Shown piece by piece: positions 37,285 through 40,925 of a stretch of 40,925 nucleotides of DNA. A model generated the notes under the pieces. The model had not been told where the DNA came from. It did no database searches and saw only the letters and a list, made by a program, of their open reading frames with translations. The first letter of the stretch is position 1. Every line of letters starts with the position of its first letter. This DNA is from Pedobacter panaciterrae (GTDB taxonomy: Bacteria; Bacteroidota; Bacteroidia; Sphingobacteriales; Sphingobacteriaceae), in assembly GCF_001636695.1 (NCBI RefSeq), contig NZ_LGEL01000049.1:1-40925 (forward strand). The letters are read 5' to 3'. A program made the position numbers and the translations under genes.

Positions 37285-37731
37285 TTAAGGCCTTTTATTA
37301 CGATATCTTGATAGTAGTTCGCGTTTAAACGTTTCCTGTGCTCTATAGTATTTTCCAATCACTTTAATCGGTAGGTTAGACTTCAGTCTTGCGTAGTATT
37401 TCTTTTCAAGGTTTAGGTCTCTTTGTTTAAAGCTAAAATCATTAACAATGAGTGCTTGTACTTCGCTATCAGATAATTCATCTATTTCGGGCATTTTTCT
37501 GAAACTAATCATCTTTTGTCCGCGTTCTTTACGTAGTTCTGCCTGCTCTTTTTGATAGTCGTTATAGATTGGCCAGAAAATCTTGGCCTCTTCCGGAGAA
37601 AGGTCTAGCTTTTGTGTTAAATAAGCAATTTTATAAGACTCAATTTCATCATGCTTTTTGTCATCTGGCTTTTGTGCCAGAACAAGAATGGGGAGTACAA
37701 AAAGGAATGCTATAAGAATTAAATTTTTCAT
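37285..37731 (-). CDS. Small periplasmic protein, Spy/CpxP-like, of the sigma-factor operon
   Basis: A 148-aa secreted protein. The signal peptide (1-19, ending VLAQ) is followed by a charged helical body with YKIAYLTQKLDLSPEEAKIFWPIYNDYQKEQAELRKERGQK, the LTxxEAxxFWPxY pattern common in Bacteroidota proteins after ECF sigma genes. Its helical, charge-rich nature recalls Spy/CpxP stress chaperones (inference). It lies 9 nt after the putative anti-sigma gene, so it is likely an effector or sensor of that system. Confidence 0.75.
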   Translation of the reverse strand: MKNLILIAFLFVLPILVLAQKPDDKKHDEIESYKIAYLTQKLDLSPEEAKIFWPIYNDYQKEQAELRKERGQKMISFRKMPEIDELSDSEVQALIVNDFSFKQRDLNLEKKYYARLKSNLPIKVIGKYYRAQETFKRELLSRYRNKRP

Positions 37732-37740
37732 TAGTATAAA

Positions 37741-38262
37741 TTATAAACTTGTTGTAAGCTCATTTTGCGAGTAATTAGTTAGGATGTAATTTTCCAAATC
37801 GGTATCTGCTGCATTGGGCTTAGGCTGGGCCAAGTCGTTACTGCTAATGTGATCTATAATTACTTGTTCGTCAATATCGTATAACATTTGCTCAGTGGAG
37901 TCTGCAGTCACAGATTGTTGAGCTGGACTCTGCTTGTTGAAATATAAGCCTATACCAGTTACTAATAAAAAGCAGGCTGCTGAGGCATATTTTACAAGAC
38001 TGGATTTCCATAAGCGTACAACCTTAGGCTTTACAATCTGTTTATCTTCCGTTATGGTTTTAGCTAAAATATTGGCTTGCAGTTTTTCAAAATAATTATC
38101 TGGTACAGTATGCCCATCATTTTGAATAACGGATTTGAATTTTTCTGCACTTATTCGGGCATTGATGCTTTCGCTCAATTCATCAAAGTAATGCAAAGGA
38201 GTAGTAAATCCGGTTTCCCGAACTCCTTTCATCCATTCATCGTTTTCAAAATCTTGTTTCAT
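37741..38262 (-). CDS. Putative membrane anti-sigma factor
   Basis: A 173-aa single-pass membrane protein with the N-terminus in the cytoplasm, one transmembrane helix at about 90-108 (YASAACFLLVTGIGLYF) and a short periplasmic part. The cytosolic part holds two copies of a (T/V)Px(H/N)YF-x2-L-x4-I motif (about 21-38 and 53-67). No zinc-binding HxxxCxxC motif is present, so it is not a classical ZAS-type anti-sigma; the role is inferred from position directly after the sigma gene. TACATTTG (rc of 38265-38272) lies 2 nt before the ATG. Confidence 0.65.
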   Translation of the reverse strand: MKQDFENDEWMKGVRETGFTTPLHYFDELSESINARISAEKFKSVIQNDGHTVPDNYFEKLQANILAKTITEDKQIVKPKVVRLWKSSLVKYASAACFLLVTGIGLYFNKQSPAQQSVTADSTEQMLYDIDEQVIIDHISSNDLAQPKPNAADTDLENYILTNYSQNELTTSL

Positions 38263-38296
38263 TACAAATGTATTGATGCATTAATTGGCAAAAGGT

Positions 38297-38857
38297 TTAA
38301 AAGGTAATGTCTTCATTTAGCATAAAAGCTTCAATTTTTTTCACAGCTATGTGAAAAGAGGCTTTTAAAGCACCTACGCTGGTTCCAGTGATCTCCGAAA
38401 TTTCTTCATATTTAAGCTCATCAAAATATTTCATATTAAATATAAGTCTTTGTTTTTCAGGTAAAGTTAGAAGTGCCTGCTGTAGTTTTAGCTGTATTTT
38501 ATCTCCATTGAAGTAGGACGAAGCTACCAGGGTCTCCGCCAGCTCATCAGACACCTCATCTAATGGAGTATTATTTCTTTGTTTCTTTTTATTGAGAAAG
38601 GTAATAGACTCATTGGTAGCAATCCTGTAGATCCAGGTATAAAGCTGTGAGTCGCTGCGGAAGGAATCCAGGTTTTTCCAAACCTTAACAAAAACATCCT
38701 GAACCAAATCATCCGCATCGTCATGATCAATTACCAGACGCCGGATATGCCAGTATATTTTTTGTTGATATTTATTTAAAAGCAGGTTAAAGGCTTCATT
38801 ACGAGTTTTTGTGTTTGAGAACTTCTCTAAAATCTCTGAATCTTCAACCTGCTTCAT
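38297..38857 (-). CDS. RNA polymerase ECF-type sigma factor
   Basis: A 186-aa sigma-70 family protein with only regions 2 and 4. Region 2 includes LVIDHDDADDLVQDVFVKVWKNLDSFRSDSQLYTWIYRIATN (about 41-83) and region 4 includes LPEKQRLIFNMKYFDELKYEEISEITGTSVGALKASFHIAVKKIE (about 132-176). It heads a sigma, anti-sigma, Spy-like gene set typical of envelope-stress systems in Bacteroidota. It starts 28 nt after the transketolase stop, so read-through from the transketolase genes is possible. Confidence 0.93.
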   Translation of the reverse strand: MKQVEDSEILEKFSNTKTRNEAFNLLLNKYQQKIYWHIRRLVIDHDDADDLVQDVFVKVWKNLDSFRSDSQLYTWIYRIATNESITFLNKKKQRNNTPLDEVSDELAETLVASSYFNGDKIQLKLQQALLTLPEKQRLIFNMKYFDELKYEEISEITGTSVGALKASFHIAVKKIEAFMLNEDITF

Positions 38858-38885
38858 TTATTCTATTTTGGTTGGATAGTTAATA

Positions 38886-39845
38886 TTATTTCTTCGCTCT
38901 CTTAATTACTTTTTGAGCTGCTTCAATAATATTTATTGCATCTAATCCATATTTAGTCATTAATTGATCAGGAGTACCACTTTCTCCAAAGCTGTCATTA
39001 ACGGCAACGAATTCCTGAGGTGTAGGAAGTTCTGTTGAAAGTAATCTTGCGATGCTTTCGCCTAATCCACCAAATTTATTGTGTTCTTCGCAGGTAACCA
39101 CACATCCTGTTTTCTTTACAGATTTTAGAACTGCTTCTTCATCTAAAGGTTTAATCGTGTGGATATTGATGATTTCGGCATCAATTCCCAATTCTGCTAG
39201 TTTTTCGCCAGCTTCTATTGCTTTCCAAACCATGTGTCCGGTTGCAATAATGGTTACATCAGTACCTTCATTTACCATCCATGCCTTACCGATTTCGAAT
39301 TTCTGATCAGGATCAGTAAATACCGGGATTACCGGACGACCAAAACGTAAATAAACAGGTCCATGATGCTCAGCAATAGCAATAGTTGCTGCTTTAGTTT
39401 GATTGTAATCGCAAGGATTAATAACTGTCATGCCAGGAAGCATTTTCATTAAACCTATATCTTCAAGAATTTGGTGAGTTGCACCATCTTCTCCCAAAGT
39501 TAAACCAGCATGCGAAGCACATATTTTTACGTTTTTGTCAGAATAAGCAACCGATTGACGGATCTGATCATAAACTCTGCCAGTTGAAAAGTTAGCAAAT
39601 GTTCCGGTAAAAGGAACTTTACCACCAATGGTTAAACCTGCAGCGATACCGATCATGTTTGCTTCAGCAATACCGATCTGGAAAAAGCGCTCTGGAAATT
39701 CTTTAATAAAGGCATCCATTTTTAAAGAGCCCACTAAGTCTGCGCATAGTGCAACTACTTCAGGGTTTTTTTTACCTGCTTCAAGTAATCCTGCTCCAAA
39801 ACCAGAGCGGGTATCTTTTTTTTCAGTGTATGTATATTTTTTCAC
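38886..39845 (-). CDS. Transketolase, C-terminal section (split enzyme)
   Basis: A 319-aa chain carrying the pyrimidine-binding domain (FQIGIAEANMIGIAAGL with Glu61, the residue that activates thiamine diphosphate; SFANFS-like TGTFANFSTGRVYDQIRQSVAYS) and the C-terminal transketolase domain (about 190-319). The start is GTG at 39845 (MKKYTYTEKKDTRSGFG); the region upstream contains stops. With the N-terminal section encoded just upstream it forms a full enzyme of the non-oxidative pentose phosphate pathway. It is separated from its partner by 113 bp holding a duplicated 41-nt sequence. Confidence 0.93.
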   Translation of the reverse strand: MKKYTYTEKKDTRSGFGAGLLEAGKKNPEVVALCADLVGSLKMDAFIKEFPERFFQIGIAEANMIGIAAGLTIGGKVPFTGTFANFSTGRVYDQIRQSVAYSDKNVKICASHAGLTLGEDGATHQILEDIGLMKMLPGMTVINPCDYNQTKAATIAIAEHHGPVYLRFGRPVIPVFTDPDQKFEIGKAWMVNEGTDVTIIATGHMVWKAIEAGEKLAELGIDAEIINIHTIKPLDEEAVLKSVKKTGCVVTCEEHNKFGGLGESIARLLSTELPTPQEFVAVNDSFGESGTPDQLMTKYGLDAINIIEAAQKVIKRAKK

Positions 39846-39849
39846 GAGT

Positions 39850-39942
39850 TTTCTATTTTTGTTTAACTGTGTTCAAGCTTGCTGCGCAGGTTTTCAAGAG
39901 CTTTCTATTTTTAATTAATGTTGTTCAAGCTTCCTACGCAGG
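39850..39942. repeat. Pair of 41-nt imperfect direct repeats between the transketolase halves
   Basis: Copy 1 is at 39850-39890 and copy 2 at 39902-39942, 34 of 41 positions identical, offset 52 nt. Each begins TTTCTATTTTT, contains GTTCAAGCTT and ends CGCAGG. They fill most of the gap between the two subunit genes. Confidence 0.8.
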
Positions 39943-39958
39943 ATTCATTAAAGGTTAT

Positions 39959-40804
39959 TTAATAATCTTTAAGCGTACTAGGTAATTGCGCAAGAGCGAT
40001 AGCTAGTTGCTCATCGTTCGGAGCAACACCATGCCATTTGTGGGATCCCATCATGAAATCAACACCAGCACCCATTTGGGTACTCATTAAATTCAAAATT
40101 GGCTTACCTTTTCCTAAAAGTGATTTAGCATAATGTAATGCTTTAACGATAGAATCCATGTCGTTACCATCAGAGTTGATCACATGCCATCCAAAAGCCT
40201 CAAATTTGGCTTGTAGATTTTCAAGAGATAATACTTTTTCAGTAGGGCCATCTATTTGCTGTCCATTATAATCAACTGAAGAGATCAGGTTGTCTACCTT
40301 ATTAAAAGGAGCATACATAATTGCCTCCCAATTCTGACCTTCCTGCAGCTCTCCATCGCCATGTAAAGAATATACAACAGAGTGATCTTTATTTAATTTT
40401 TTTGCAAGGGCTGCACCAATAGCAACAGACATTCCCTGACCTAAAGAACCAGATGCAATTCTAATGCCCGGAAGTCCTTCGTGGGTTGTTGGGTGACCTT
40501 GTAACCTTGAGTTTAATTTTCTAAAAGTTGCCAGTTCACTTACATCAAAGTATCCTGATCTTGCCAGCACACTATAGAAAACCGGTGAAATGTGTCCGTT
40601 AGAAAGGAAAAACAAATCTTCTCCTTTTCCATCCATTGTAAAATCAGTAGAGTGGTTCATTACCTCAAAATACAGTGCGGTAAAGAAATCTGCACAGCCT
40701 AATGAGCCTCCTGGGTGACCAGATTGGCAGCCGTGTACCATTCTAACAATATCCCTTCTTACCTGAGAAGCAATATCTTCTAATTCTTTGATTGTATGTT
40801 TCAT
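39959..40804 (-). CDS. Transketolase, N-terminal section (split enzyme)
   Basis: A 281-aa chain carrying the thiamine-diphosphate pyrophosphate-binding domain. It has GHPGGSLG (His30), LSNGHISP (His71), the ThDP motif GDGELQEGQNWEA (149-161) ending at VDYNGQQIDG (Asn180), and QMGAGVDFMMGSHKWHG near the C-terminus. The two-gene arrangement is common in archaea and some bacteria and is not a frameshift: both halves have their own start and a 113-bp gap. TAAGTTTG (rc of 40830-40837) lies 25 nt upstream as a possible -7 box, without a clear -33. Confidence 0.94.
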   Translation of the reverse strand: MKHTIKELEDIASQVRRDIVRMVHGCQSGHPGGSLGCADFFTALYFEVMNHSTDFTMDGKGEDLFFLSNGHISPVFYSVLARSGYFDVSELATFRKLNSRLQGHPTTHEGLPGIRIASGSLGQGMSVAIGAALAKKLNKDHSVVYSLHGDGELQEGQNWEAIMYAPFNKVDNLISSVDYNGQQIDGPTEKVLSLENLQAKFEAFGWHVINSDGNDMDSIVKALHYAKSLLGKGKPILNLMSTQMGAGVDFMMGSHKWHGVAPNDEQLAIALAQLPSTLKDY

Positions 40805-40829
40805 TAATTGGGGTTGTTGATTAATATGA

Positions 40830-40837
40830 CAAACTTA
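40830..40837 (-). promoter_or_regulatory. Putative -7 box of the split transketolase operon
   Basis: The minus strand reads TAAGTTTG, an exact TAnnTTTG match 25 nt before the start codon. A bulged hairpin (ACTG...CAGT with CGCA/TGCG) sits just upstream, at about 40842-40868, where a -33 would be expected. Confidence 0.4.
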
Positions 40838-40925
40838 ACTAAAACTGCGCAAGCATTCATGCGCACAGTTAAAATAAATATCCCAATAATAGGGCTTATA
40901 TTTTAAAAAATACTCAGATAATAAT

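Noticed and set aside
38886-40804. Transketolase broken by a frameshift
   Set aside because: The halves correspond to the known split-transketolase domain boundary, each has its own start and stop, and they are separated by 113 bp of non-coding repeats.

Overview
The window is a stretch of chromosome from a Bacteroidota bacterium, most likely of the order Sphingobacteriales (Pedobacter/Solitalea-like; the genus is my inference). The signs are AT-rich DNA, TTTG...TAnnTTTG promoters, an almost complete lack of Shine-Dalgarno (SD) sequences, the gene order rpsU-xerC-hpf-tRNAs-tuf-tRNA-Trp-secE-nusG-rplKAJL-rpoBC, a split transketolase, and a DnaE with a proofreading exonuclease fused to its N-terminus. 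Bases 1-25 are not genomic: they match the end of a Nextera adapter, so the left edge is a library artefact.

Region 1 (1-3.6 kb) has an acyl-CoA dehydrogenase, a small membrane-anchored protein, then rpsU, xerC and hpf. Region 2 (3.6-17 kb) is the information-processing core: tRNA-Thr, -Tyr, -Gly and -Thr, EF-Tu, tRNA-Trp, SecE, NusG, ribosomal proteins L11, L1, L10 and L7/L12, and RNA polymerase beta and beta', punctuated by intergenic hairpins. Region 3 (17-21 kb) has a DUF3467 gene converging on a minus-strand group tsaC/sua5-cca-pRiA4b-like-miaA. Three of those four genes mature tRNAs, and cca supplies the 3' CCA that none of the five local tRNA genes encodes.

Region 4 (21-25.6 kb) is mixed: a glycosyltransferase, dapD, an S4-domain RNA-binding protein, an EcsC-family protein, a guanine deaminase and an OmpH/Skp-like lipoprotein. 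Region 5 (25.7-30.1 kb) holds gyrB, a 348-bp gene-free stretch with three repeat structures, a retropepsin-like protease downstream of malate dehydrogenase, and a lipocalin. Region 6 (30.2-36 kb) holds dnaE, trxA and a DUF58 protein. Region 7 (36-40.9 kb, minus strand) holds a split transketolase, an ECF sigma factor, a putative anti-sigma factor, a Spy/CpxP-like periplasmic protein and a class III aminotransferase.

Most of the window is conserved housekeeping sequence, and I see no phage, insertion sequence, CRISPR array or defence island. The observations most worth following are: (a) of about 34 genes only rpsU and hpf have a strong SD, which suggests shared control by S21-depleted ribosomes; (b) six genes have a TAnnTTTG box within 2-11 nt of the start codon; (c) a perfect 28-bp inverted repeat and a 6-unit, 11-nt periodic repeat lie after gyrB; (d) an uncharacterised pRiA4b-family gene sits inside a tRNA-maturation group; (e) three convergent gene pairs overlap by exactly 4 bp at a palindromic stop.
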